This document shows, one piece after another, positions 25,074 to 34,216 of a stretch of DNA of 35,419 bases. A program made the position numbers and the translations under genes. How positions within the stretch are numbered: the stretch's first letter is position 1; the number at the start of each line of letters is the position of its first letter. A model generated the notes under the pieces. The model saw only the letters and a list, made by a program, of their open reading frames with translations, was not told where the DNA came from and did no database searches. This DNA comes from an uncultured Lachnospiraceae bacterium. Its GTDB lineage: Bacteria > Bacillota > Clostridia > Lachnospirales > Lachnospiraceae. Location of the stretch: NCBI GenBank assembly GCA_905201915.1, contig CAJKQE010000018.1, positions 1 to 35,419 on the forward strand. The letters are read 5' to 3'.

Positions 25074-26309
25074 TTATTCTGTTTCTCCTGTACCTGTCAG
25101 TACCTTATTCAAAATATCTGCTAACGGTTCCATAGCATTCATTTCTTCTTGTACAGTATTGGTCTGAGCTCCACATTCTACCAGTAAAGTTTTTGGTCTT
25201 AAATGCAGATTATAACGATATCCTCGCAAATAAATAGTTCTCGCAATATCGGGATAATATTTCTTTGCCTCCAGCATCATTTGCAAAGAAAATGCCAAAT
25301 TTTCCTGAATATACGGATTGGGCAGATAAGAAATCTCTCCATTTTGATTGGTTCTGCTCAGTCCATTAAAAAACATAATTTTAGCTGTTTCTTTTCCGCC
25401 AATATTGGTGACCAGTCTCTTATCCTCTGCTACCCCATCTCGATGAAGATCAATCACTACTTCTACACTGGGATTTTCCTCTAAAATCTGACTAATTCGT
25501 TCTTGTGCATAAGTATACGCTTTATTTCTATCTAGTTTTCCATCTACAATATCAAAGGTATCTGTCACGTGAATAACGTTATATCCGTATGTATCCTGCA
25601 ATAAAGTTGTCAGATAATCCCCCACTCCCACGATAGTCGTAGAAGGATCGCCCGGCACAGAATCAATAAACTCTTCCTGGGAATGACTGTGGTAAATGAG
25701 TATTTGCGGCTGTTCATTGCTTCCCTGCATCCGCATATCCATTTCCAGAAGTGCCGGGGCATTTAACTGTTCACTGTTTATACTGGTTGTTTTGTCTACC
25801 GTATAAAAATTACTCATAACAAAATCAAAATCCTGAAATTTTTCCAGAGGAATATCCGTAACCGGAGCTTTTACCTGATTTGCTGTTTCCTGACTTTGGT
25901 TATCTCCTGGTATTTCTTCATCTTCTGTATTTTCATAACCGGAAGATGGCGGACCGGCTTCTTGATTTTCTTCTAAAAGTTTTGCCTCCAAAAATTCTGT
26001 GTTTTCCCTCATAATTCTACTGCTGGTTTGTTCATCTATTTCTGGTTTCTTTTCCTCCCTTTTCGAATACTTTTTCAACATAGGAATTTGTGCTCTTATT
26101 TTATCCCTTAACCATTGCATTTTATCCTTTTCTGTTTCTGTTATTCCCGGAAGATACGTCTTTAATGCCTGATATTGAATATTCCCCATCATATATTCCA
26201 TATCTTTTTTATCAAGAGCCAGTCCCTTTACAATAATATACGCTGCCAGAAAAACCATTAAAATCCAAAGCAAAATTGAAATTCCCTGTTCCACATCTCT
26301 TTTCTTCAT
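25074..26309 (-). CDS. spoIIP: Stage II sporulation protein P (SpoIIP)
   Basis: This is an amidase/endopeptidase of the SpoIIDMP complex that degrades septal peptidoglycan during forespore engulfment. The 411-residue protein has one N-terminal membrane helix (about 11-30) and a low-complexity acidic linker (about 85-155). The catalytic domain has LIYHSHSQE (204-212) and VIDLHRDG (285-292), which hold metal-binding histidines, and FFNGLSR (313-319). It lies 40 bp after gpr in the same direction, the gpr-spoIIP order known from Bacillus. Confidence 0.95.
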   Translation of the reverse strand: MKKRDVEQGISILLWILMVFLAAYIIVKGLALDKKDMEYMMGNIQYQALKTYLPGITETEKDKMQWLRDKIRAQIPMLKKYSKREEKKPEIDEQTSSRIMRENTEFLEAKLLEENQEAGPPSSGYENTEDEEIPGDNQSQETANQVKAPVTDIPLEKFQDFDFVMSNFYTVDKTTSINSEQLNAPALLEMDMRMQGSNEQPQILIYHSHSQEEFIDSVPGDPSTTIVGVGDYLTTLLQDTYGYNVIHVTDTFDIVDGKLDRNKAYTYAQERISQILEENPSVEVVIDLHRDGVAEDKRLVTNIGGKETAKIMFFNGLSRTNQNGEISYLPNPYIQENLAFSLQMMLEAKKYYPDIARTIYLRGYRYNLHLRPKTLLVECGAQTNTVQEEMNAMEPLADILNKVLTGTGETE

Positions 26310-26349
26310 CCTATCACCTCATATCTATATATGAGAAAATGTATTTCAA

Positions 26350-27261
26350 TTATTCCTTGTCTTTTGCAAATGTAAAATTCAATCCTTCTGAAATCGTATA
26401 AGAAAGCCGTTTTATCGTTTCATCTACATCTTTTGGCGTTACAAACATACTATAAAGAGAAGGTGCAATCATTTCTTCCAAAAATTCTTTCTTCTCTGCC
26501 TCCTCTAAAGTATCTAATAAATGTGCCATGGAATCATGGACAATGGTTGCTGCATCCACCACTGTAGGTACTCCAATACCAATTACTTTTACTCCCAGCA
26601 CATCCTCATTTAAACTGTTTCGATGATTTCCCACTCCTGAACCGGGATTAATTCCCGTATCTGTAATCTGAATGGTTCTATTCAGTCTTTTTACACTTCT
26701 GGCAGCTAAAGCATCAATGGCAATAATCACATCAGGCTTTGTTTCCTCGGTCACACCTCTGATAATTTCCAAAGTTTCCATTCCCGTCTGAGCCATGACA
26801 CCTGGTACAATTCCACTTATGCTGCATGCATGCTCCTCTCCCATTCCCTGGATACCATATTCTTTAATAATATGTCTGGTGATATGAAGATTTGACACTA
26901 CTTCCGGTCCCAGCGCATCCGGAGTTATTTCTCTGTTTCCCAACCCTGCCACCAACACTTTCATGTCTTCTTTTTTAGGTAAAAGACTTTTTACATGATG
27001 TGCAATTTCTTTTGAAATTTCCCTGTGGTAATCTTCATCCGGTACAGACATATTCGGTGCTTCAATGGTAATATACACGCCTTGCGGTCTTCCCATGGTT
27101 TTTGCTCCGTTTTCTGTCTCAATTCGTACAACAGTCGTTCTGATATCCTTTTCATGATTATAGTCTTCCTCAATCACAACACCTCGAATTTCTACGTTAT
27201 CCTCTTCAAATTTTTCCTTTGCTTCCAATGCTAAATCTGTATGGATTCTCTGCAATGACAT
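26350..27261 (-). CDS. gpr: GPR endopeptidase, germination protease
   Basis: It degrades the DNA-protecting small acid-soluble spore proteins at germination. It is made in the forespore as a zymogen. The 303-residue protein opens with a pro-region containing TDLALEAKE, which resembles the cleavage site of its own substrates. The GPR core follows: VAGLGNREITPDALGP (about 105-120), the IIAIDALAARS segment and the INPGSGVGNHR segment with conserved acidic residues. It is shorter than the Bacillus enzyme (about 370) but in the usual clostridial range. GGAAAGGAAG precedes the ATG. It is divergent from rpsT. Confidence 0.95.
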   Translation of the reverse strand: MSLQRIHTDLALEAKEKFEEDNVEIRGVVIEEDYNHEKDIRTTVVRIETENGAKTMGRPQGVYITIEAPNMSVPDEDYHREISKEIAHHVKSLLPKKEDMKVLVAGLGNREITPDALGPEVVSNLHITRHIIKEYGIQGMGEEHACSISGIVPGVMAQTGMETLEIIRGVTEETKPDVIIAIDALAARSVKRLNRTIQITDTGINPGSGVGNHRNSLNEDVLGVKVIGIGVPTVVDAATIVHDSMAHLLDTLEEAEKKEFLEEMIAPSLYSMFVTPKDVDETIKRLSYTISEGLNFTFAKDKE

Positions 27262-27290
27262 CTATATCTTCCTTTCCTTGGCTTTTTAAG

Positions 27291-27319
27291 TATTTTTTGC
27301 AATTTAAAGGATTTTATGT
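27291..27319 (-). promoter_or_regulatory. Possible forespore (sigma F/G type) promoter of gpr
   Basis: On the minus strand, ACATA (27319-27315) and GCAAAAAATA (27300-27291) are spaced by 14 bases. They approximate the sigma F/G pattern GYWTA-N15/16-GGNNANAHTR with one mismatch in each element and a slightly short spacer. gpr is a forespore gene in Bacillus. Confidence 0.3.
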
Positions 27320-27320
27320 A

Positions 27321-27349
27321 TTGACATTTATCGGCAAATATTCTAAAAT
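27321..27349 (+). promoter_or_regulatory. Strong promoter of rpsT
   Basis: A perfect -35 TTGACA (27321-27326) and TAAAAT (27344-27349) have a 17-bp spacer. The start site is expected near 27356, which leaves a leader of about 90 nt. Confidence 0.8.
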
Positions 27350-27363
27350 AAAAAAGCATGTTG

Positions 27364-27393
27364 TATCGGAGAGTTCCGTGTCTTTCTCCGATA
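27364..27393 (+). promoter_or_regulatory. Leader stem-loop upstream of rpsT
   Basis: TATCGGAGA (27364-27372) and TCTCCGATA (27385-27393) form a perfect 9-bp stem with a 12-base loop in the rpsT leader. The rest of the leader up to the ribosome site is AT-rich and unstructured. No T-run follows, so it is not a terminator. Autoregulation by S20 is possible but not shown. Confidence 0.55.
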
Positions 27394-27444
27394 GATAATA
27401 GAAAATAATAAATTGGAAAAAGATTATATTCGGAGGTGTACGCT

Positions 27445-27708
27445 TTGGCTAACATTAAATCTGCAAAAAAAAGAGTATTAGTAAACAGAAAAAAAGCTGA
27501 AAGAAATAAATCTATCAAATCAGCTGTTAAAACTTCTATCAGAAGAGTAGAAGCTGCTATCGAAGCAAAAGATAAAGAGGCAGCATCTGCAGCATTATTA
27601 AATGCTATTTCTACTATTGATAAAGCAGCTTCTAAAGGTGTTTATCACAAAAATACAGCTGCAAGAAAAGTTTCCCGCTTATCTAAAGCAGTAAACACTC
27701 TTGCATAA
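27445..27708 (+). CDS. rpsT: 30S ribosomal protein S20
   Basis: This primary-binding small-subunit protein contacts the 5' domain of 16S rRNA. The protein has 87 residues, Lys/Arg-rich and helical. The start is the TTG at 27445: GGAGGTG (27432-27438) lies 6 bases upstream, and translation from there gives MANIKSAKKR, the canonical S20 N terminus. A GTG at 27436 is inside the ribosome site and would add three extra residues. A single-gene unit with its own strong promoter and terminator. Confidence 0.97.
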   Translation: MANIKSAKKRVLVNRKKAERNKSIKSAVKTSIRRVEAAIEAKDKEAASAALLNAISTIDKAASKGVYHKNTAARKVSRLSKAVNTLA

Positions 27709-27734
27709 GAATTAGATAGCTTATAATAAAATCA

Positions 27735-27772
27735 CCCCCTCGACTGACCGTCATCAGTCAAGGGGGTTTTTT
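27735..27772 (+). terminator. Terminator of rpsT
   Basis: A 13-bp stem with one mismatch (27735-27747 with 27754-27766), six-base loop, followed by six T. It lies between the converging rpsT and holA genes. Confidence 0.92.
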
Positions 27773-27777
27773 GTACG

Positions 27778-28758
27778 TTATATACTACTAAATTTTACCA
27801 ATAGCAATTCCACACTCATGGTATCTGTCATAAATCCTGTCTTCACTTTTGTTTCTGCTGCAACACATTCCTCTACTGCTGTTCTCAATTCTTCGGTACT
27901 GTATTTTCTTGCATAGGTAAGATAATTTTTCACAACAAACGGCTGAATTCCTGCTTTTTTTCCAATTTGCGATTGATCATATCCACATTTTGATAATTCC
28001 TTTACCTGCATAATCAGGTTAAACTGTCTTGCAAGAAGAAACAATATTCTCATAGGTGGCTCTTTTAATGCCAGCAACTCATAATAAAGATCTAATGCTT
28101 TTTTTTGATTTTTCTCTGTTACAGCCCGAATCATCTCAAAAATATGATTGGTTATCTGTGTTGTACATACATTCTCAATATCCTGTGCCGTAATAACCTC
28201 TCTGCCTATGGTATAGCATAAAAGCTTTTCCAATTCCCTTTCTATATTTCCCATATCTGTTCCTGTTTTACTCAGAAAAAGCTCCATATCTTTTTGGGTA
28301 ATCTTTTTTCCCTCTCTTTTCATCATTCCCAAAACCCAACGCATAATCGTATTACTGTCCTGCACATTAAATTCCACTGCTCGACCATACTTTTTTACAG
28401 CCTTATACATTCTATTTCGTTTATCTACATCATTTTCGATAAACACCATACAGATATATTCTGGCAACTCCGCCATATATTCCGGTAAATCTCCACACTG
28501 ATTTTTAAAGAAACCGGTATCTTCCAGAAAAATCACTCGTCTGTCTGCAAAAAAAGGCATAGTTTCTGCCAAATCTATAATTTCCTTGGGCTCCGTCTTT
28601 TTCCCTTCAAACATAGAGAAATTCATGGAGTCCTCCTCCTGAATCAGCGCCTTTTTCAATTTTCCTTTATACTGCTGTTTTAAATAATTTTCTTCACCAT
28701 AAAGTAAATATACCTGTTTAAAATCCTGATTTTTAATATCTTCCTGTAAGCTTTTCAT
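27778..28758 (-). CDS. holA: DNA polymerase III delta subunit
   Basis: This is the clamp-loader subunit that opens the sliding clamp during replication. The protein has 326 residues from ATG 28758. It opens with the typical VYLLYGEENYL segment. The family-typical ADRRVIFLEDTGFF segment follows, and the C-terminal collar domain includes MRILFLLARQFNLIMQVKEL. An upstream TTG extends the frame, but AGAGAGAAG lies directly before ATG 28758 and the family N terminus begins there. It is the last gene of the comEA unit, 41 bp after comEC. A comEC-holA neighbourhood next to rpsT is common in Firmicutes. Confidence 0.95.
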   Translation of the reverse strand: MKSLQEDIKNQDFKQVYLLYGEENYLKQQYKGKLKKALIQEEDSMNFSMFEGKKTEPKEIIDLAETMPFFADRRVIFLEDTGFFKNQCGDLPEYMAELPEYICMVFIENDVDKRNRMYKAVKKYGRAVEFNVQDSNTIMRWVLGMMKREGKKITQKDMELFLSKTGTDMGNIERELEKLLCYTIGREVITAQDIENVCTTQITNHIFEMIRAVTEKNQKKALDLYYELLALKEPPMRILFLLARQFNLIMQVKELSKCGYDQSQIGKKAGIQPFVVKNYLTYARKYSTEELRTAVEECVAAETKVKTGFMTDTMSVELLLVKFSSI

Positions 28759-28795
28759 ACTTCTCTCTTTTCTTACAATTTTTATGTGCAAATAT

Positions 28796-28824
28796 TATAT
28801 CATGGTTCATTTCTCATGAAAAGA
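28796..28824 (-). promoter_or_regulatory. Possible internal promoter before holA
   Basis: On the minus strand, a perfect TATAAT follows the comEC stop codon directly, with TTTTCA 17 bases upstream inside the comEC end. It would let the essential holA be expressed without the competence unit. Confidence 0.4.
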
Positions 28825-31058
28825 TATCTTTTCCCTCCTAATCTGCTCCTTATATAAAACCCATCCTTTCTTTCTATCAATATAATCTCGCCTTCTTTCA
28901 TAGTGAAAAATATTTTTTCTGTATAAATTTTCAATCTTTCCAATAACTCCTTATGAGGATGCCCATAAGAATTATCTTTGCCGCAGGAAATCACAGAAGC
29001 TTTGGGATTGATAATTTCCAATAGTTCTTCTTTTGTTGAGTTTTTAGAACCATGATGTGCCACTTTTAATACATCATATCCCTCATTTCTTTCCTTTAAT
29101 TCCTGAAAAAATGCACTTTCCCCTTCGCCCTCTATATCTCCTGTAAAAAGTACCCTAAGGCTTCCTTTTGTCATTCGCAACGCCTGAGAACCCTCATTAC
29201 ATTCTAAATCTTTTCTGTCAGGTGCAAGACATTCTAACAGCACCTTTCCTTCCCTTATTTTTGTTCCTTTTTTTATATATACTATTTTACATCCTGCTCT
29301 TTTCCCACTTTCTTCCAAAGCCTCCAGTTTCTCCTTTGTTTCCTCACACTCCGACAAAAATAGTGTTCCTATCTTCATCTGTATCTCCCTTTTTTCCACA
29401 CTTTCCAAAAGTTCCTGTATTCCACTAATATGATCTAAATCTGTATGCGAAACAAAAATCCCCTTTATCTCCACTATTCCAAATGCTTTTAAAAATGGAA
29501 GTATTCGATACTTTCCTACACCAGACACGCTACTGCTACCTCCATCTATGAGAAAACAGCTTCTATCATCCGTATGAATACAGGCACATTCCCCTTGTCC
29601 GACATCTAAAAATGTAATATCTCTTTTTTCCCACGGAAGTTTTCCACATAAAAGAAATATAGATAATGCCAATATTCCATAAAAAGATTTTTTCCATCTT
29701 TTACTTTTTTTCATCCATAATAAAAGAAACAGAACTACATAATAACTCACACATTTCCACAAGGCCGGTTTTCCTGTAATCCATAATGCAAAAGGAATTT
29801 TTTGAATAATTCTCCCTATTCCCAAATAAATTTCTAAAATCAATACTGCAGGTACTATGGCAAGCTTACCAAAAGAAATCATTCCGCACATTCCTAAAAG
29901 ACTTCCCACGCAACTAAATATCAGCAAAGTACCTGTTGTAGGAAGAACCAAAAGATTTACAATAATTCCAAACACAGATATTTCATAAAAAAAATACATC
30001 ATTATAGGCAGAAGAACCGCCCATACAGCAATTCCTCCCTTAATTCCATCTGATAAAACATTTCTCATTTTCTTCCAAAATATCATCTTTCCTTTTCTCA
30101 CTTTTTTGGGAAAAAGTACAGGTTGAACAAAACCCAAACCCAAAATTGCACCAAAAGACAATAAAAAACTACTATCATATAAATATAATGGTGATTTTAT
30201 TAAAAGTAAAATACACGCTAAAGCTGCTGAAGATAAAAAATCATAAGTTCTTTTCCACATCAGAGCTCCAATCCATACAGAAAACATAATTACCGCCCGC
30301 ATTACAGCTGCTCCATTTCCGGTAAGATTTCCATATAAAATCATTGTAATCATGGAAATGCTTCCTGCTGCCCCAAAAGGAATAGAAAACCTTTGCAAAA
30401 CTTTTAAAATCCCTCCTCCTAAAATAGAAAGATGAAGTCCTGAAATAGCCAAAATATGGGAACATCCCATAATCTGAAACAGAATTTTCTGACTACTGTC
30501 CAAATTTCTCTTTTCTCCCAATAAGACAGACTCAAAAAATCCATTTTTATCCTCCGGAGCAACTTTCGAAATTCCATTTTTCCACATTTCTTTTATTTTA
30601 TCCTGACATTTTAAAAAGGGATTAAAATTTTTCTCCAGGACTTTTATGCTCTCCCCATCCTGATACCATTTTATTCCTCTTGCATAATTATAGACTCTTT
30701 CATTAAACTGTCCCAAATTAACAGGAAGTGGAATTTCTTCCAGCAGTCCTCTTACTGCAACTTTATCTCCACAGTTCAAAAAATCAACATACTTTTCTTT
30801 TTTTATATAAACTTTTACATTGTCTATTGGATATTGTTTTGAAGTTATATTTAGATTTGCATTTTTGATATAAAGATTTGTATAAAGAGTAAATTCTTCT
30901 TTTTTATAAATTTCTCCGCTTACTGTAGCTTTTTCTAAAGAATTTTTAAGCGGAAGTTTCGGTGTTTGAAAAGTAAAACCCGGAACTTGCATCTGCCCCA
31001 AAAGCCACAGTATGGCTGCCCATAAAAGGGCAGCTACACACAATGGTCTTTTACTCAC
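28800..31058 (-). CDS. comEC: ComEC/Rec2 DNA-uptake channel protein
   Basis: It forms the membrane channel for single-stranded DNA during transformation. The 752-residue protein has two N-terminal helices around an OB-like domain (about 45-140) and the competence domain with many helices (about 195-470, starting near HILAISGLHLSI). A C-terminal metallo-beta-lactamase-like domain carries SHTDLDH (537-543), HHGSKNS (668-674) and GHPH (699-702). All three parts are present and complete, so the gene looks functional. The GTG start overlaps the end of the gerM-like gene by 8 bp, and AAAGGAGG lies 6 bases upstream inside that gene. Confidence 0.95.
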   Translation of the reverse strand: MSKRPLCVAALLWAAILWLLGQMQVPGFTFQTPKLPLKNSLEKATVSGEIYKKEEFTLYTNLYIKNANLNITSKQYPIDNVKVYIKKEKYVDFLNCGDKVAVRGLLEEIPLPVNLGQFNERVYNYARGIKWYQDGESIKVLEKNFNPFLKCQDKIKEMWKNGISKVAPEDKNGFFESVLLGEKRNLDSSQKILFQIMGCSHILAISGLHLSILGGGILKVLQRFSIPFGAAGSISMITMILYGNLTGNGAAVMRAVIMFSVWIGALMWKRTYDFLSSAALACILLLIKSPLYLYDSSFLLSFGAILGLGFVQPVLFPKKVRKGKMIFWKKMRNVLSDGIKGGIAVWAVLLPIMMYFFYEISVFGIIVNLLVLPTTGTLLIFSCVGSLLGMCGMISFGKLAIVPAVLILEIYLGIGRIIQKIPFALWITGKPALWKCVSYYVVLFLLLWMKKSKRWKKSFYGILALSIFLLCGKLPWEKRDITFLDVGQGECACIHTDDRSCFLIDGGSSSVSGVGKYRILPFLKAFGIVEIKGIFVSHTDLDHISGIQELLESVEKREIQMKIGTLFLSECEETKEKLEALEESGKRAGCKIVYIKKGTKIREGKVLLECLAPDRKDLECNEGSQALRMTKGSLRVLFTGDIEGEGESAFFQELKERNEGYDVLKVAHHGSKNSTKEELLEIINPKASVISCGKDNSYGHPHKELLERLKIYTEKIFFTMKEGEIILIERKDGFYIRSRLGGKRYLFMRNEP

Positions 31059-31989
31059 TTTTTTCCTCCTTTATCAGGCCATAATCCGCATGATAAGGTT
31101 CATCTAATTCCATAGTTTCCCGAAATGTAACCTTTGTTTCTCCTTCCACCAAAATCTGCACAGCACGAATATTACATGCGTCTGTAAGGGAATTGACAAT
31201 AGAATAAATCGGAAGTTTCTCCTGTACATCCATAGAGTCTGACAAAAAACTCTTATCCAGATTTACATAACAAATCCCCTCTATAATAGAAACACCCAAA
31301 ATTTTTGTATTCGATGACAAAGTAGGTTTTAATCCCTCTGTCTTAGGACCTTTTAACAATCTTTCTACTACCTCTCGTTCCACCGGAACATTACTGTTAT
31401 AATAAGCCGAAACTGTCTCCTTCACCAGACTGCTGCCACTTTCATCTGCAAAATATAAATTCAAATTACTGTGCACATAAGAATTTACATTCTCGCCTTC
31501 ATTTTCTATAAAAGTATTTCTGTCCATTCTCCCTATTTCCACACCTTCTGAACCTGTCATAGGTGCTCCATTTTCTGTGAATTCCACATACTCAACTCCC
31601 GGTATCTGAACAAATGCCTTTACAACACCTGCTCTTACCAAAATTTCTCTGGTGTTTTTCATTTTTTTATAGTTTTCATTAAAATTAACAACAACCTTTT
31701 CACCATCGTAACTACAGTCTAAGATATTTACATCTTTTGGAAGAAGCCGAAAATGCTCCTCTTTTTCCGGAGCTGCTTCCAGTATCTGTCCTATCTCCTG
31801 TACCATTGCCTCTGTTGTACGTTTTGTTGGTATATACTCATCCGTCTCCAAGGAATTTTCTGTAGGCGATAAATAATACATCTGGTATTCTCTTTTTTCA
31901 TTTTTTTCTTCCTTTTTACTGCACCCTGTCATAGCCAGTATAACAGAGCAAAGCAAAAGGAGCAGGATACCCTGTTTTTTTCCTTTCAC
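31051..31989 (-). CDS. Lipoprotein with two GerMN domains
   Basis: The 312-residue protein has a lipoprotein signal peptide (cysteine 23 in AMTGCSKK). Two GerMN (sporulation/germination) domains follow, about 60-155 and 185-290. Each contains the NFNENY/VNLDKSF-type strand and the segment in which the domain reads out the C-terminal charge cluster. GerM in Bacillus works in spore engulfment and germination, but GerMN lipoproteins also occur in vegetative envelopes. Here it lies 11 bp after a WalK-like kinase and overlaps comEC. That place in the operon is similar to the auxiliary envelope proteins that follow walK in other Firmicutes. Function is inferred from domain and position. Confidence 0.85.
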   Translation of the reverse strand: MKGKKQGILLLLLCSVILAMTGCSKKEEKNEKREYQMYYLSPTENSLETDEYIPTKRTTEAMVQEIGQILEAAPEKEEHFRLLPKDVNILDCSYDGEKVVVNFNENYKKMKNTREILVRAGVVKAFVQIPGVEYVEFTENGAPMTGSEGVEIGRMDRNTFIENEGENVNSYVHSNLNLYFADESGSSLVKETVSAYYNSNVPVEREVVERLLKGPKTEGLKPTLSSNTKILGVSIIEGICYVNLDKSFLSDSMDVQEKLPIYSIVNSLTDACNIRAVQILVEGETKVTFRETMELDEPYHADYGLIKEEKSE

Positions 31990-32000
31990 CTGTAACCCTC

Positions 32001-33431
32001 CTATCCAATATAATTTAACGGAATTCTCACTGAAAATGTAGTTCCTTTATGTTCCTCACTCTTTACTTTAATTGCACCTCTATGCATAACAATCGCATTT
32101 CTGGTAATAGCAAGTCCCAAACCTGTTCCCCCAATTTCCCTGGAATGAGATTTATCTACACGATAAAATCTCTCAAAAATGCGCTCTATAGATTCCTGTG
32201 GTATTCCTATTCCAGAGTCTTCTACAGAAATGTAAAAATACTTATGATCTGCATTTAAAGTTACATGTACCCAGCCATCTTCTACATTATATTTAATTCC
32301 GTTTTCTACCAAATTTGATAAAGCCAGACTCAGCTTCACCTCATCAATTTCTGCAACAATAGGACGATAACTTTCCAAAACCAGCTCTACCCGCTTTTTA
32401 GCTGCAATAGGTTTCAGTCTCTTTAAAATATTTTCCATTAACTCATTAATATTGACTTTTTCAATATTAAGCTCTGATGCCTTTTTATCCATTTTCACTA
32501 AAGACAACAAATCTGTAATAATCTTATTTTCCCTGTCAATTTCTACTGCGATATCCTGCATAAATTCTTTATACAGCTCCACAGGAACATCTTCCTGTCC
32601 TGCAAGAGAGTCAGCTAAAACTTTAATAGAAGTCATAGGTGTTTTCAGTTCATGAGACACATTTGCCACGAATTCCTGTCTGGAATCATCTAAAACTTTC
32701 ATTTTCTTCAACATTTTATTAAAAACGCTGCTAATCATCTCCGTTTCTGTATAATCCGGCACAGAAATTTCTTCATCTAAATATCCGTCTGTCAATTCCT
32801 CAATTGCTTTTCCAACTCGTGCAAATGGACGAACCAATGTTTTCGACCACACAAAACCTAAAATTAAAACAAATACGCAAATGATAAGCAGTAATAAATT
32901 AGATCTGTGCCTTAAAAGAGCAATACTGTCCTTAATATCACTAGTAGAAATACTAATGAGCATTACGCCCTCTATCTGTTTATTTTTCATGTTTTTTAAA
33001 GGAACTGTCTGCACGATATAAGAGTTTTCTTTATCATAACATCCTGTATTCTCCCCCTCAAAGCATTTAATTACAGCTTCTGACAAAACATATTTCCCAG
33101 TATCAATATCATAGGTATCTTTTACAATTCGTCCATCTCTGTTAATAACTAAAATTCTCCCACTGAAAACCGAAGAAAACATAGCCAATTCACTATTAAT
33201 AACTTCTGACTGAGGACGTTTCAAATATTCCTCCTTCATAAGCTGTTTTCCCAGAATATCACATTGATTTTTTACACTGATATTTTTCAGCTCTACTGCC
33301 CTGTTTTCATAACTGCTTACAATCACACTTTCCGCAATGATACACGGCAAAATTCCAATAATAACCAAAAGTATCATAACTCGAAATCTAAGACTTTTCA
33401 AAAATGATAATTTCATCTTTATCTTCATCAT
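32001..33431 (-). CDS. Sensor histidine kinase (WalK/PhoR-like)
   Basis: The 476-residue membrane kinase has helix 1 (about 17-38), an extracytoplasmic sensor domain of about 135 residues, helix 2 (about 178-198) and a HAMP linker (about 198-250). Next come the phosphoacceptor His260 in VSHELKTP and an ATPase domain with N box NLVENGIKYN (373-382), G1 DSGIGI (405-410) and G2 GGTGLGLAI (434-442). It lacks a clear PAS domain, which classic Bacillus WalK has. Two adjacent ATG codons follow GAGGAAATT; the first is used. It is separated from its regulator by 84 bp that hold a hairpin. Confidence 0.93.
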   Translation of the reverse strand: MMKIKMKLSFLKSLRFRVMILLVIIGILPCIIAESVIVSSYENRAVELKNISVKNQCDILGKQLMKEEYLKRPQSEVINSELAMFSSVFSGRILVINRDGRIVKDTYDIDTGKYVLSEAVIKCFEGENTGCYDKENSYIVQTVPLKNMKNKQIEGVMLISISTSDIKDSIALLRHRSNLLLLIICVFVLILGFVWSKTLVRPFARVGKAIEELTDGYLDEEISVPDYTETEMISSVFNKMLKKMKVLDDSRQEFVANVSHELKTPMTSIKVLADSLAGQEDVPVELYKEFMQDIAVEIDRENKIITDLLSLVKMDKKASELNIEKVNINELMENILKRLKPIAAKKRVELVLESYRPIVAEIDEVKLSLALSNLVENGIKYNVEDGWVHVTLNADHKYFYISVEDSGIGIPQESIERIFERFYRVDKSHSREIGGTGLGLAITRNAIVMHRGAIKVKSEEHKGTTFSVRIPLNYIG

Positions 33432-33482
33432 AATTTCCTCACTCCAGCAATACGGCTTTTTTCAAAGCCACAGAAAAGAATT

Positions 33483-33509
33483 GCCGCAATAGCATCTATC
33501 TACTGCGGC
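33483..33509 (-). terminator. Weak attenuator-type hairpin between regulator and kinase
   Basis: A 10-bp stem with one G-U pair (33483-33492 with 33500-33509) closes a seven-base loop. The sequence after it on the minus strand, AATTCTTTTC, is only moderately U-rich. This fits partial termination that would make more regulator than kinase. Confidence 0.5.
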
Positions 33510-33515
33510 GTTATT

Positions 33516-34205
33516 TTAGCCCTGAAAATAATATCCAATTCCCCATTTTGTATGAACATACTTCGGATCACTTGGAACAGTTTCTATTTTTTCTCTTAAA
33601 CGCCTGATATGTACATCAACAGTACGCACATCTCCCGGATACTCGTATCCCCATACCAAATTCAAAAGATTTTCTCTGCTATATACTTTGTTTGGATTTT
33701 TTGCCAAAAGTTCCAATACATCAAATTCTTTTGCAGTAAGATTAATTTCTTTTCCCGCAATAAACACTCTTCTACCTTCGCAATCCAGTTTCAAATCTCC
33801 TGATACCAACGTCTTTCCAAAGCTCTCTTTTGTTTCTTCTTTGCGCATCCTTCTCATGATTGCTTTAATACGTGCTTTCACTTCCAAAATATTAAAAGGT
33901 TTTGTGATATAATCATCTGCGCCATATTCAAGTCCCAGAATTTTATCCATATCTTCCCCTTTTGCAGTCAACATAATAATGGGCACAGATGAGAACTCTC
34001 TGATTTGTTGACAGACCTCCAGTCCGGTAAGTTTCGGGAGCATAATATCCAGAAGAATCATATCGTATTCTTTCTCTCTGGCCTTCTCCAGCGCTTCTTC
34101 CCCATCATAAGCACAATCTACTTCCATACCTTCCTGCTCCAGACTAAAACGTATTCCTTTTACAATCAACTTTTCATCATCTACGACTAATACACGCTTA
34201 CTCAT
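33516..34205 (-). CDS. OmpR/PhoB-family response regulator, WalR-like
   Basis: The 229-residue protein has a receiver domain with acidic pocket D9/D10, phosphoacceptor D53 (LLDIMLP), switch residue T80 and K102. A winged-helix DNA-binding domain (about 130-227) follows, with GDVRTVDVHIRRLREKIE. That recognition segment closely resembles WalR (YycF) and PhoP. The gene lies 11 bp after comEA, within the same unit, and ahead of its kinase. The promoter of the unit carries a near-WalR box. WalR is the best guess; PhoP-like is the alternative. Confidence 0.93.
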   Translation of the reverse strand: MSKRVLVVDDEKLIVKGIRFSLEQEGMEVDCAYDGEEALEKAREKEYDMILLDIMLPKLTGLEVCQQIREFSSVPIIMLTAKGEDMDKILGLEYGADDYITKPFNILEVKARIKAIMRRMRKEETKESFGKTLVSGDLKLDCEGRRVFIAGKEINLTAKEFDVLELLAKNPNKVYSRENLLNLVWGYEYPGDVRTVDVHIRRLREKIETVPSDPKYVHTKWGIGYYFQG

Positions 34206-34216
34206 CTATATTCTCC

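Noticed and set aside
28817..28832. 16-bp perfect palindrome GAAAAGATATCTTTTC near the comEC end
   Set aside because: It lies inside the coding region, is AT-rich and is likely a chance dyad. It has no relation to the nearby candidate promoter elements beyond overlap.
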